Shown here: positions 38,831 to 50,086 of the stretch, one piece after another
How positions within the stretch are numbered: position 1 is the stretch's first letter
Layout of the letters: each line of letters opens with the position of its first letter
DNA from: Owenia fusiformis
Lineage: Eukaryota; Annelida; Polychaeta; Sabellida; Oweniidae
Direction of reading: 5' to 3'
Assembly: GCA_903813345.2 (NCBI GenBank)
Contig: CAIIXF020000011.1
Location: 24,854,166 to 24,918,165, forward strand
DNA length: 64,000 nucleotides
Translations under genes and position numbers: made by a program
Notes under the pieces: generated by a model
Told to the model about the DNA's origin: nothing
Seen by the model: only the letters and a program-made list of their open reading frames with translations
Database searches by the model: none

Positions 38831-40646
38831 GATATGAGAGAATTGGAACCAATATGGCTTGATCACTGGTTATAATTATCACTATACCCCATTACATTTA
38901 AATGTATTCCAAGTGTTCTACTATACATTGCATAGATTCATGAGCAGTTTGCAACGTATTATTACCAGAAAGCCCAAATAGACAAAGATAGAGAATACCC
39001 GCCCCATTTGCAACTCAACTTTAAATGTCTAATTTTTAGACTTGTATACTCATGAAGTTCCTGAAACATCTGAAAAATATCAAATAATACATAGTATTGA
39101 TCTAGAATAGCGACAACTTTGTTAAAGTCTATACTTTGATATTGTTTGGTTTTTATATTTCTGGTTATTTTTTCAAAATAAATGGGGTAGGGGAGATATG
39201 TAAGCTCTAATACAATGTCAGGCTCTCCAATATACATGTTTAAATACTTTCAATCAAAGAAGGCAGGCAAAAGAACAGATTTGTTCAAGAATCCATCAAC
39301 CAATCAGCATAAAACTCAAGATAAAAGGAAATACAGTAATGTTATTGCTAAAAGTGAAAATGATGAAAAATGCCAAATTTTGTTCTTAAATGTCTAATTT
39401 CTAGACACTAGTATATTAATGAAGGTCCTGAAACATTAATTATACCATTCAATAACACATAAGGAATGGCTACATCTTTGTTAAAGTTTATACTGGTAAT
39501 TTGAAGTTATTTTTTATATTTTCCGGTCATCTTCCCTAATAAATGGGGTAGGGGAGATCTGAAAGCTCTAATATGAACATTGTTTGTCCACTATACATTA
39601 TCAATCCCTTAAATGGAAGAAGACATGTACAAGAACAGATTTAATCAAAAATGCATCAACCAGTCAGCATAAAACTCAAGATATAAGGATTTATATGTTA
39701 TTACTGAAAGCAGCATTGATTAAAAAATGCCAAGTTTTGTCCTTAAATGTCTCATTTCTAGCCACTTGAATACCAATAAAGGTTTTTAAAAATCTTAAAA
39801 ACATAAAATAACACATAATATTGATATAGAACAGCTACAACTTTGTTAAAGTTTATAATGTCAAGTTATTTTACATTTTCATATTTCTCGTTTATTTTCC
39901 ATAATAGATGGGGTAGGGGATATCTGAAAGCTCTTATATGAACATTGTTTGTCCACTATACATTTTCTTTATCTTAAATGGAAGAAGACATGCACAAGAA
40001 CAGATTTGATTGAAAATGGAACAATCAGACAGCATAAAACTCAGGATATGAGGAACTATATATTACTGCTGAAAGCGAAAATGATAAAAAAAAATGCAAA
40101 GTTTTGTCCTTAAATGTCTCATTTCTAGGCACTTGTATACCGATAAAGGTTCTGAAATATCTTAAAAACATTAAATAACACATAATATTGATATAGAATA
40201 GCTACAACTTTGTTAAAGTTTATAATGTCAAGTTATTTTATTTTTTCATATTTTTGGGTAATTTTGCATAATAAATGGGGTAGGGGAGATCTGAACGCTC
40301 TCATATGAACATTGGTTGTCCACTATTCATTTTCTATAACTTAAATGGAAGAACACATGTACAAGCACACATTTAATCAAAATTGCGACAACCAGTCAGC
40401 ATTAAACTCAAGATATAAGGAACTATATGTTAATGCTGAAAGAGAAAATGATTAAAAAATGCCAAATTTTGTCCTTAAATGTCACATTTCTAGACACAAG
40501 TACACTACTGAAGGTCCTGAAACATCTGAGAAACCTTACATAACACATAATATTGATATAGAATAGCTACAACTTTGTTTGAGTTGAACATTTTGACTTT
40601 TTGTAGTTTCCATTTTTAGCCAATTCTTTTCTATAATATTCAAGGT

Positions 40647-40943
40647 ATGTCTTCTTCCGACCAGTATTTAGATATGTTCGCAAGAGTTATATGCTTCGCA
40701 GGCGAAATCCCTTATGCAGGACACCCTAATAGAATAAAAAATACACAGAAATTCCATCCAGCTCAAAAAGTCATTTTTTCCTTAACGGAGCCTCTTAGAA
40801 AATTTTCCACCCCGAGTACTAATGTAAACACGGCGGTATACGTAGCCCGATTTATCGGGGACTTTAACTTTTATCACCCCGAACTCAAACATTTCGATTA
40901 CTTATTTCGCGAACTCTTTGGTAAGAATGGATTCGAGATGTAA
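40647..40943 (+). CDS. Unrecognised 98-aa ORF at the foldback right edge
   Basis: The frame starts MSSSDQYLDMFARVICFAG inside the right arm and runs past the arm's edge into unique sequence. It ends with FYHPELKHFDYLFRELFG and NGFEM. Its first ~45 codons occur again, in frame, in the left arm (34633-34460). Its last ~25 codons recur at 32635 (in frame) and at 49626 (broken by a 4-nt insertion). Reuse of the frame suggests former coding function. I do not recognise the family, and it may be one exon of a transposon gene. Confidence 0.35.
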   Translation: MSSSDQYLDMFARVICFAGEIPYAGHPNRIKNTQKFHPAQKVIFSLTEPLRKFSTPSTNVNTAVYVARFIGDFNFYHPELKHFDYLFRELFGKNGFEM

Positions 40944-41310
40944 TCAAAATTGATACGTTAAAATGTGTATTTTCATCTTAATAACCACCTCACAAATTAT
41001 TTTGGAAATCAAAGATGTACGATTTTTGAGATTTTTATTTTCGAATGTCAGAATGTTGACTTAGTTACTGAACCTGACTAAGTGTGTATTTTCTGTTTGA
41101 TAAGAGTAGTTCAGAGTAAAACGGCATATCGTTCAGACGTTCAAGTTCAGTCCAAAAGTCAAAATGTATATTATTGCTGCAGGGACCAATTCAACATCAT
41201 AGTCGTTTTCCCCTCCATGAAAGGGTACGATTTTCGCCACTATTGTTAGTCTGCACACCAAGTGCTGCTGCAAGCAAAGAAGTGCGCGAATAACAGTACA
41301 ACGGAACAGA
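40866..41310 (+). promoter_or_regulatory. Upstream region of oxygenase copy 2
   Basis: This sequence is nearly repeated before copy 3 (49626-50086), and its first ~200 bp also occur at 32640-32830. It bears no similarity to the CDC40-side promoter of copy 1. No TATA box is evident near the start. A promoter role is inferred from its position. Confidence 0.4.
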
Positions 41311-44300
41311 ATGGCGGATGATACATTTGGAATTCCTATTATTGATTTCGGTATTTATGGCCTTCAAAACGATGAAAGTGGACCTTTGAGTGATGGTCAG
41401 TTGCACGATTTAGCTTCAGCGGTATATAGAGCATGTACCGAGGTGGGATTCTTGTACCTAAAAAATCATGGTGTTGATATGCAACAGGTAAAGTGTTAAT
41501 TTCTGGGTTTATATTAAAATTAAATCAAGAAAGAGTAATACAGAATTGGTTGAAGACAGGAGAGATTCCCATAGCGACCATTATAACGTTTTACCCTAGT
41601 ATACAGTTGTAAAGTATCCATGCTTGGTGCTACATGCTACAGTGGTTGAGAGAGACTTATCTAGCTTCCTGATACAATGTTGCCATGAGCTGTTATCTAC
41701 AGAAATTTTCAAGGGGATAAATGAACGAACTTGAAGACAACAATCCCTTCCTCAATTTTCTGATTTGGAACACAAATAAATATAAGTCTGCTTAGAGTAA
41801 TCTCCTCAAATCGCCCCGCAATTTAATAGTTTGAAAATACGTATATCATTTTTACCTGGAAATGTTTTCTGATAGATCAATTCCTGTCCTTTGAAATAGA
41901 TCCTCAATCAATCCGTTTAACACAAAACCTGCGCTGGGCTCTACCAGTGCAGAAAGAGGGAAATGTGTTTTATATGCGCAAAACCCGCATCAACATTCGG
42001 AATATTGTTTTCCTTTGCATTGCGATCTAACTATAACTGGCCTTAGCTACATAAATAATAACAGGCTGAATTAGGTAGCCCTGTAAATGTGGACGGTGTT
42101 CGGTCGGTGTCTGTAACAAATGGCAGGTCGTGAAATTTTGCATTTTAATGCCTTGTTTTACATACATATATTGTTATAATAGGTAGAGAAAATGCGAGGT
42201 GTATCGAAGGCATTCTTCCTACTCCCAGAGGAAACTAAGAAACGTTACGCTCGAGTAGACGGCAATGACTTTGGTTATATTGCTAAAGAAGTTGAGCGGT
42301 AAATTGCTTCCAACAAATAGCCAAATGAAACGATTTACAATATATGTTGCCCTGTCTTCGTATGAGTGTAGCCCCACGGACTCCCAGGGGAATATCCTGA
42401 TCAACTAGAATAGTATAGAAATCTTAAGACTACATTCTCAGACCGTTCATTTGTTTAGTTTTGGCATGTACTAATTACTATAAACTGGCTAGTAATGGCT
42501 TGTATCTGCTGTATCTTTTTTCAGACTTAATCCTGAAAGAGAAGCTGGTGACCTGAAGGAGGCCTTCAATATAACTCCTAACAATGCTAAAGCCAAGGTG
42601 AATGGATTGTACATCATACTAACTAACATCATATTCTTCCTATTCGCACATTTGGTTTTGGGATTATAGTAGTGATAGTTCAAGCCCGTAGCCCCCCCAC
42701 TGGCCAAAAATTCTTTCAAATCCCCTGTAGTCTATGTATTTTAACTCACTGTCACAGGATGTAAGCCTATATAACTTAGCTCAAGACTCAAAAATGTAAT
42801 CTTACTTTAAATGTCAGGTTTAAAAACTTAAAAAAGCTTAAAATTCTTTGTTTGAATGTCCCTCCTCGCTAGATATGTTTTATCGCATATGTATTCTGAA
42901 AGTACTGTATATATTTATAGTATAATGTGATAATTTGATTTTTGAGTGCTCAGTATAGTTAATAAACATGTATGTACATTTATGTAAAAGTATCATGTTA
43001 TTATGTTAAATTCACAAACTTACATAGCATTATTTTATAGGAAACAAACAAATATATGTATATGTTATAATGAATATTTATCATTTAATATAAATATATA
43101 CAAACATGTTGGCATCTGGGCATCTCATGAATTGACTGTGACACTCTCTTGCGTATGAAGTCGCTTCGTTTGCGACATGTGAATGAACGTTGAATTCTCC
43201 TTCATAGCAAATGAAATCAGTAGCCCCATAATGTGGATGGTGCTATATTTGAAAGCACCATAATGTGGATGGTGCGGCGTTAGTCTGAAAGCGCCATAAT
43301 GTGGATGGTGCTTAGGTCTGTAAGCCCCATAATGTGGATGGTGCTTGGTTCGGAATGCACCATAATGTGAATGGTGCTAGTCTGGGAGCGCCATAATGTG
43401 GATGGTTCTCGAGTCTGAAAGCGCCATAATGTGGATGGTGCTTGAGCGATTGCGCCATAATGTGGATGGCACAACTGTTTGAAGCGCCATAATGTGGATG
43501 GTGCTCGAACAGTTAGATTCCATAATGTAATGGAATTGACGATTGCCATGAAGGAGATACGAAAAGTATGTGATTGAATAAGAATGCAATGAACATATGA
43601 ATTTGAACCTTGGGAATGGAACGAACGCAAGTAAGTGACACAGCCAAGTCTTGTAGACGCCTATAACGTTAGTGTACAATTACAAATAATTATATCTTTA
43701 AGACTTTAAGATATCTTAAGATTGTTCATTTATGAGAAAGGAGGTGGTTGGGGAGGTTGGTGGATAGCTATGGATAAATTGATGTTCGCTGGTCGCTAGG
43801 TTCAATCGAATAGAACGACTGTATCGTGTGTGCAACGGATAGAGTCACGTTCATCCATCCGAATGATTGACGTGAAGGCGGGGCATGAGAATCAGTATGA
43901 ATATTTTTCAAGCTTCCTATAAACGATGCTTAACAATATTAAGCAACCATTTATAGGAAACAAACAAATATATGTATATGTTATAATGAATATTTATCAT
44001 TTAATATAAATATATACAAACATGTTGGCATCTGGGCATCTCATGAATTGACTGTGACACTCTCTTGCGTATGAAGTCGCTTCGTTTGCGACATGTGAAT
44101 GAACGTTGAATTCTCCTTCATAGCAAATGAAATCAGTAGCCCCATAATGTGGATGGTGCTATATTTGAAAGCACCATAATGTGGATGGTGCGGCGTTAGT
44201 CTGAAAGCGCCATAATGTGGATGGTGCTTAGGTCTGTAAGCCCCATAATGTGGATGGTGCTTGGTTCGGAATGCACCATAATGTGAATGGTGCTAGTCTG

Positions 44301-47300
44301 GGAGCGCCATAATGTGGATGGTTCTCGAGTCTGAAAGCGCCATAATGTGGATGGTGCTTGAGCGATTGCGCCATAATGTGGATGGCACAACTGTTTGAAG
44401 CGCCATAATGTGGATGGTGCTCGAACAGTTAGATTCCATAATGTAATGGAATTGACGATTGCCATGAAGGAGATACGAAAAGTATGTGATTGAATAAGAA
44501 TGCAATGAACATATGAATTTGAACCTTGGGAATGGAACGAACGCAAGTAAGTGACACAGCCAAATCATGGTAGCATGGGTGCTACTATGAGAAACCCCAA
44601 GGTAGCATTATCTTATCAGTTGGTTGAACTTATAACTTCTACGTGGTTGCGATATGTACCGTTATATATGTTTTAGAGAGTCGATCAATAAAAAATATGT
44701 ATATATTTACGAAATTAAGCAAAATACATTTGTTAAGCTTAAAACCACAACCGTATATTATAGTATATATGTATAATGATTTATTTTTATACGACAACAG
44801 CAACCTGGGATAGCTGTTCTCTATAATTTCTACCGGAATTTCTATTTCTATTTGAAAAAATAAAATGCACAAGTATCATTACATGTATTTCGATGTAATG
44901 AATTTGATAACTTTGACATATTGTTGGTTGACATCATGTCACAAAAAGCCAATGTTAGGAAGGGGAAGAACTAGTGGCTGCTCATTCTCTTGAATATTGA
45001 CACACATATTGCAGTATAATAAGCCAATGTAGTCTTACAGGGTGTGTTATAATGACCGTCCCCCCATCAATCGCCAATCCTAAATAGCATACCACCATAT
45101 GTTATATATCATATGAAAGCTTGTTCAATACTGGGCTTATTTAAATAACTTTGAATAGGCTCAACACTCTTTACAACTTGCTTCATACCTCTACAAAAGA
45201 TACCCATTTCACCTTAGGCATAGAATCTGAAAGCTGTATCTTTTCCAAAATTAGCCATGTACCATGCAAACAGCAATGGTAACCATGCCTCAATACACTA
45301 TTATCTATAGTGACGTACAACTCATAACATTTGATGGATGCTGAGGATACATCCTGGTGATATTTGAAAGACAAAAGTATAAAATAGAAAGAAATACCAA
45401 GAGACTTCTAAGTGATTCAATGGATTATGTAGCAATATGCTCCTCCCTTTAAATTTATTAGGAATGGTACCCACCACAAATCACACAAACTGAGGGTATA
45501 GTGACAATCAAACATAAATTTTACAAATTATGTTCCCAATGACCAGCTATGATAAAAGTTGGCACATAACTCCAGAATTGAATAACCTTTATTATGGTAT
45601 ATAGATTATGGGGCCACATGATCTCGGATTGGTTGTGGATGGGGGACGGTCATTATGAAACACCTTGTACAAGGGATGTGTATTAGTCTAGCTACAAGCC
45701 TTTGTGACACAGTTGTTATAGTAGATAGCCCGGGGTCTCGAGGCAAGACTAATTTGCAACAGCTACTGCCGTACGCATCGTTCTGTGCTAAATAGATAAC
45801 AGCGCAACATCGAATTTAAAAAATACAATACGACGCGGAGGAGCTATGAATGGTTTTTGATTTAAGTAGGTTATATTGTACTGTTTCCTACATTTTAAGA
45901 AATGGCCCGAAGAAGAGATCCCTGGATTTGAAGATGAGGTAATGACGTTATTCAACCAGTGCAACAAGCTATCAATGAGGATATTGGAAGTTATGGCCAT
46001 TGGATTAAAACTGGTAAGGCATTCTTTGAATCAGACCTCTCTAATTAATTCTTTCTCTTTCTATAAAGTAGTCCCCGAGCTTAGCACTGCGATTTAAAGG
46101 GTGACGCATATCGTTTAGCAAATCGAACGCTCGTTTCTGGTGTTGCTCACCATTTAGTATAAAAGGCTCGATCCCGGAATAATACTCAAGGGTTCAAAGG
46201 CTCGAGGTCGTTGTGTCAACACCTCTAACTTTTATATAACATTGGTACAGTTTAGATCGTCACACATTTATAAAAGGGAGATTTTCATTTTAACAAATAT
46301 ACGGGAAGCTTATCGGAACCCTTTAAGTTGAACAAATTCTAAACTGCCATTTGGGTTGAATTGAAATTTCTTGGGACGAGCACATTTTTCTTTTTCCGAG
46401 CATTCTCTGTTTCGATAAGGATGTAAAACAAATTATGACCCCCCCCCCCCCTAGACATGCCTCATACCATGACCCTGATTGAGTAATAGAGTTGTAATTG
46501 GGTTACTCTAGTGATTCAATGGATCATTGAGAGAGACTTATATCATATAAGTTATATGTACTATTACCTGATGATATATATTGTGAAAATTCTAAACATT
46601 AGGATCGAGATGCATTCACAAAGTACCACACTCCCAATAACATATGCGCCACTACGATGAGATCTCTTTACTACAATACTCTCCGAGAGGACTTCATCCC
46701 AAAGGCGGGCCAGGTGAGATGCGGGGAGCACTCGGACTATGGCTCGATTACATTGCTGTTCCAGGACGACGTCGGGGGACTCGAGGTAGATATTTATATG
46801 TGATTCATCCTGTAATATTACTGCATTGTAAACATGAATCCTATAAATTGGAAATAACATGGCATTATTAAATTTTGTTCAATTTTTGGACTTTTAAATA
46901 AATACGTTTGGAAAACGTTGTCATCATGATACACAGTATGAATCGATACACCACTCTTGTTCTTTGAACTATACATATTTCGTCAAATATCATGAATGGA
47001 ATGTCGCAATTAACGGTGTCGTTGATTATTCAGGTTGCAGATCGTTCTGGGCGATATATGGCAGCGACACCTATCGACGGTACAATAGTTGTAAACATAG
47101 GTGATCTCATGCAGCGTTGGACTTCTGATACTTTTATCTCAACTGTAAGTTTTTTCAAATAAAAACAAATATAATTTTTAGGTATTGTCGGCCTTATCCT
47201 TATGTATATAAACAAACTCATTCTTCTTTTAACTTTCAGAAACATCGAGTGCTAATACCCAAAGAAGAGCTTCACAAAAAGGAAAAGATGGCGCGTCAAT

Positions 47301-47458
47301 CAATAGCTTTTTTCGTGCACCCCGATGATGACGCCATGATCACGTGTATAGATGGCTCTGAGAAGTATGAACCAATCACCGCAGGAGATTATTTACAAAT
47401 GCGATTCAGAGATAGCTATGGTGATAAAAATAAACAATCAAGGGAAAAGTGGAAATAA
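41311..47458 (+). CDS. 2OG-Fe(II) oxygenase (isopenicillin-N-synthase-like), copy 2
   Basis: Exons 41311-41487, 42183-42298, 42525-42597, 45900-46013, 46603-46785, 47034-47144 and 47240-47458 (stop) give 330 aa. The gene structure is identical to copy 1, with the same splice phases. Iron ligands are His203 and Asp205 (GEHSDYGS) and His260 (KHRV); the 2OG-binding pair is Arg277/Ser279. No stop or frameshift is present, so it should be functional. It differs from copy 1 in exon 5 (NICATTMRSLYYNTLREDF) and has two extra codons in exon 3 (NNAKAK). Exons and introns are far closer to copy 3. Intron 3 (42598-45899) is enlarged by the insertion 43039-44602 and a TA-type MITE. Confidence 0.93.
43213..43530. 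repeat. Array of GCRCCATAATGTGGATGGTGC hairpin units, first set
   Basis: Nine full units and one partial unit, spaced 31-36 bp apart. Each holds the near-constant core CCATAATGTGGATGG inside short inverted arms (GCACCAT / ATGGTGC), separated by variable 10-15-bp spacers. The same array is repeated without change at 44129-44446. Confidence 0.92.
44129..44446. repeat. Hairpin-unit array, second identical set
   Basis: Exact repeat of 43213-43530 at an offset of 916 bp, spacers included. Confidence 0.92.
45038..45667. mobile_element. 630-bp TA-flanked MITE in copy 2 intron 3
   Basis: It begins CAGGGTGTGTTATAATGACC and ends GGTCATTATGAAACACCTTG, with TA on both sides. No reading frame of interest is present. 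The same element sits at the same place in copy 3 (52178-54953), so it inserted before copies 2 and 3 separated. Copy 1 lacks it. Confidence 0.85.
46098..46322. mobile_element. 225-bp TTAA-flanked element in copy 2 intron 4
   Basis: The ends are AGGGTGACGC and GGAACCCT, flanked by TTAA on both sides (46094-46097 and 46323-46326). Copy 3 shows the empty site GCGATTTAAGTTTAAC at about 55379-55394. The element is therefore younger than the copy 2/3 duplication. It fits the piggyBac/Kolobok target preference. Confidence 0.75.
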
Positions 47459-49625
47459 AACAAACGTTTGTATGTTGACAGTTATTACAGGAGCAATATT
47501 TTCAGGGATGTACAGTCATGGGCTGAGCCCATGGTACAGTACAGTACCTTCCTAGATAATATGATCAGTAAAATCAATTGCAGATCATAATCATTTTTTG
47601 AATTTCCTTTTACGTAACCAAAGTATATGTTATACTTGATATACGTTTGTGATAAAAGTGTTGTGGATCACCAGTGAACCTGAAATTCCTGGAAAACTGG
47701 AAAAAATTAATGGTACAACATGTAAGCAAATGCAAATTCATTAAATTGAAAGAAATTGGGAAAATAGACCCTTAGGATGCAATGTCTGTACAGAGGAATA
47801 TTTCCCCATACAAAAGTACTAAAATTGCACCCGGCAGATTTGAATGCACTATACTGAAGAGTTACAAATACTGCATGATTCCAAAATTACCATAAGTTAA
47901 AATATTGCAGGACTAAATCTTTATGTTTTGATAAGGTATACTCAAAGAATTGAAACGTTAATTGATTTTTGTTTGTTTACCAAAACGTTGTTGTCTTCCA
48001 CACTAGTACCCTCCCTCCCCCCTTGGGTCGGCCCAAAAACAATTAGTGGGCCTTTTTATCAAATAATAAATGATAATTTCTGGTACATGGTACTTCAATT
48101 ACAAATTCCGAGTCTAACAAATGTTAATATAGTTTCTCTCCCTGGATCATATCAATTATGCCGGTGTAAAAAGGGTAGGAGGTCCTATCAAATTATGGTC
48201 CTACTTTCCATTGATTTATATGGTGACCTAAATACAACTCTTTCCGTTATTATCGTATCCACAATCAGGGCCAGTAAAGGCCTTTAAGAAAGGGGACCAT
48301 AATTTCTTTAACACCTACTTGATACCTGTGTCCATGTATGTGATATGATTCAGCTCAACGAAACCCACCCTGAAGTTCACAATGCTTCTCCTCTATGTCG
48401 ATAGACCAAGCCCATGAACAAATTGTATGATCAAAAGTGAGGTTGGAGTTGTGGGGTTATTTGACAATCCGATGGCATTATAGAAATGAATGGTTGATGG
48501 TCCAGAGTTGGCAAGAATGTTAACTGAGTTTGAGGATGAGATGAAGGATAATGATGGCGAAGTCCCTGCAAACCATGTCAGTAAAGAGACGACAACTTTG
48601 ATGAATTTTTCCAACATCCCTCCATCGCATTCACAAGATGGCATAATCAAGGTTGGACTCAAAGCAGATTCTTAGAACCAATGGAAGACCGTATTCCAAA
48701 TGGAGAGATCACTGTACCAGATGTTGATTGAATCCATGTTTCTTGATGGTGCAGTAATAGTCCACCTGCTGAAAACATAAGAAGCAAGAACCTTTCCACA
48801 GTACTCGAATGACATAGTAAGTATATTGCAGATCAACTAATTAATAGAGTGCAGGGATTTGATATTGTATGAGATTAATATGAATATATAACAAAATAGT
48901 CTCAAATGCTCAACTAGAGAAAAACGGGGATTTTGAAAACATCGTCTAGTTTATCAAGAAAACAAATTGCCAGAATTTCTACGCTCATTGAAAGGTACAT
49001 GCAGATTTTAGCAATATTTCATGATAAAAGGCAAAATATTGTGAAAAACACAGGTTGACACGCTGACATTAGAAGACTCATGTTTAAAAGAAAACGAGAT
49101 TGAACATAAATTATTGACCCAGTTACTAATTTATCATGGAATCACTAAGGAAAACATTACTAATGACTTAAATCGTTAACATTATGTTGTATTCCAAGAA
49201 AATTTTAAATGCAAAATGTCTTTTTGTTTAATTATAAAAATGGCACCTGTAAATAACTGTGATATAAAATTAAATTATGTAAGTAAGTCGTTGTGAAAAT
49301 TAAATCACAATGTGTTTATGCAATCAAATAGGCTTATGAATAGTAAGGCCAATTAACAGAGGTAAAAACAGATACAAAGTGCACATAAGTCAGTTGAGAA
49401 AAATTACGCTGAGAGTAAACAGGCAATAATATGCAGAGATGAGATGAGTTTGGAAGAAATGAGATAACTAGATATGAGATAATTAGAAATGAGAAACAAT
49501 AACAACGTTTACAAAATTGTTTATGACAGATATATTTATTTATGTTACATTCGTTGGCACGTGTCAGTGAGTAAATAAGAAGAATATGCTTTTGATTCTA
49601 TATCATGTTCTTAAAGGAATTTGTT
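47459..49625. repeat. Duplicated intergenic block after oxygenase copy 2
   Basis: Closely matches segments of 30123-34036 but lacks the ~1.8-kb stretch present there at about 31000-32830. The block ends at TTGTTAA, the same point where the sequence after copy 1 runs into the foldback region. Here it passes directly into the copy-3 upstream sequence. Confidence 0.8.
48405..48676 (+). pseudogene. Transposon-like ORF remnant (IDQAHEQ motif), copy 2
   Basis: Counterpart of 32836-33120. SIDQAHEQIV is followed by a stop and a small deletion; the frame resumes with MVDGPELARMLTEFEDEM and ends within about 60 codons. Decay is similar to that of the first copy. It is part of the duplicated block between oxygenase copies. 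Confidence 0.5.
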
Positions 49626-50086
49626 AACTTCTATCACCCCGAACTCAAACATTTCGATTACAGTACTTATTTCGCGAACTCTTTGGTAAGAATGGATTCG
49701 AGATGTAATCAAAATTGATACGTTAAAATGTGTATTTTCATCTTAATAACCACCTCACAAATTATTTTGGAAATCAAAGATGTACGATTTTTGAGATTTT
49801 TATTTTCGAATGTCAGAATGTTGACTTAGTTACTGAACCTGACTAAGTGTGTATTTTCTGTTTGATAAGAGTAGTTCAGAGTATAATGGCATATCGTTCA
49901 GACGTTCAAGTTCAGTCCAAAAGTCAATTATAATACAAAATGTATATTATTGCTGCAGGGACCAATTCAACATCATAGTTGTTTTCCCCTCCATGAAAGG
50001 GTACGATTTTCGCCACTATTGTTAGTCTGCACACCAAGTGCTGCTGTAAGCAAAGAAGTGCGCGAATAACAGTACAACGGAACAGA

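Larger units (their letters stand above)
34484..40820. mobile_element. ~6.3-kb foldback element with tandem-repeat arms
   Basis: The left arm (from 34484) and right arm (to 40820) are inverted copies, from the CCACCCCGAGTA edge through the Lys/Ser-coding segment into a series of ~350-bp units. Each unit contains GGGGAGATCTGAAAGCTC (or its complement) and a GGCATTTTT/CAGCAGTAACATATA stretch. About four to five units lie in each arm (34690-35950 plus 37325-37560; 39030-40640). The arms were ~1.8 kb before later insertions. Long inverted repeats built of internal tandem units are typical of Foldback elements. The centre (38100-39030) is largely unique. Confidence 0.75.
43039..44602. mobile_element. 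R-M-R insertion with hairpin array, copy 2 only
   Basis: Two base-identical 614-bp direct repeats (43034-43647 and 43950-44563) flank a 302-bp middle segment and are followed by a 39-bp tail. The tail contains the hairpin GTAGCATGGGTGCTAC. The intron of copy 3 lacks the entire insert (51715-51760). TAGCATTATTTTAT on the left and TAGCATTATCTTAT on the right suggest a target duplication of up to 14 bp. There is no coding sequence; the 116-codon frames are translations of the hairpin array. Confidence 0.8.

Noticed and set aside
41197-41406. Antisense frame over the start of oxygenase copy 2 (and 49973-50179 in copy 3)
   Set aside because: It overlaps exon 1 on the opposite strand and follows the duplication; no splice context or protein similarity is recognised.
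43213-44446. CRISPR-like array of palindromic repeats with variable spacers
   Set aside because: Spacers are only 10-15 bp and uneven, the repeat core varies, no cas genes exist and the DNA is a eukaryotic intron. The whole array is duplicated exactly, spacers included.
43034-44563. 614-bp direct repeats as LTRs of a TRIM retrotransposon
   Set aside because: The ends lack TG...CA, no primer-binding or polypurine site is seen, and a 39-bp tail follows the second repeat before the presumed target duplication.
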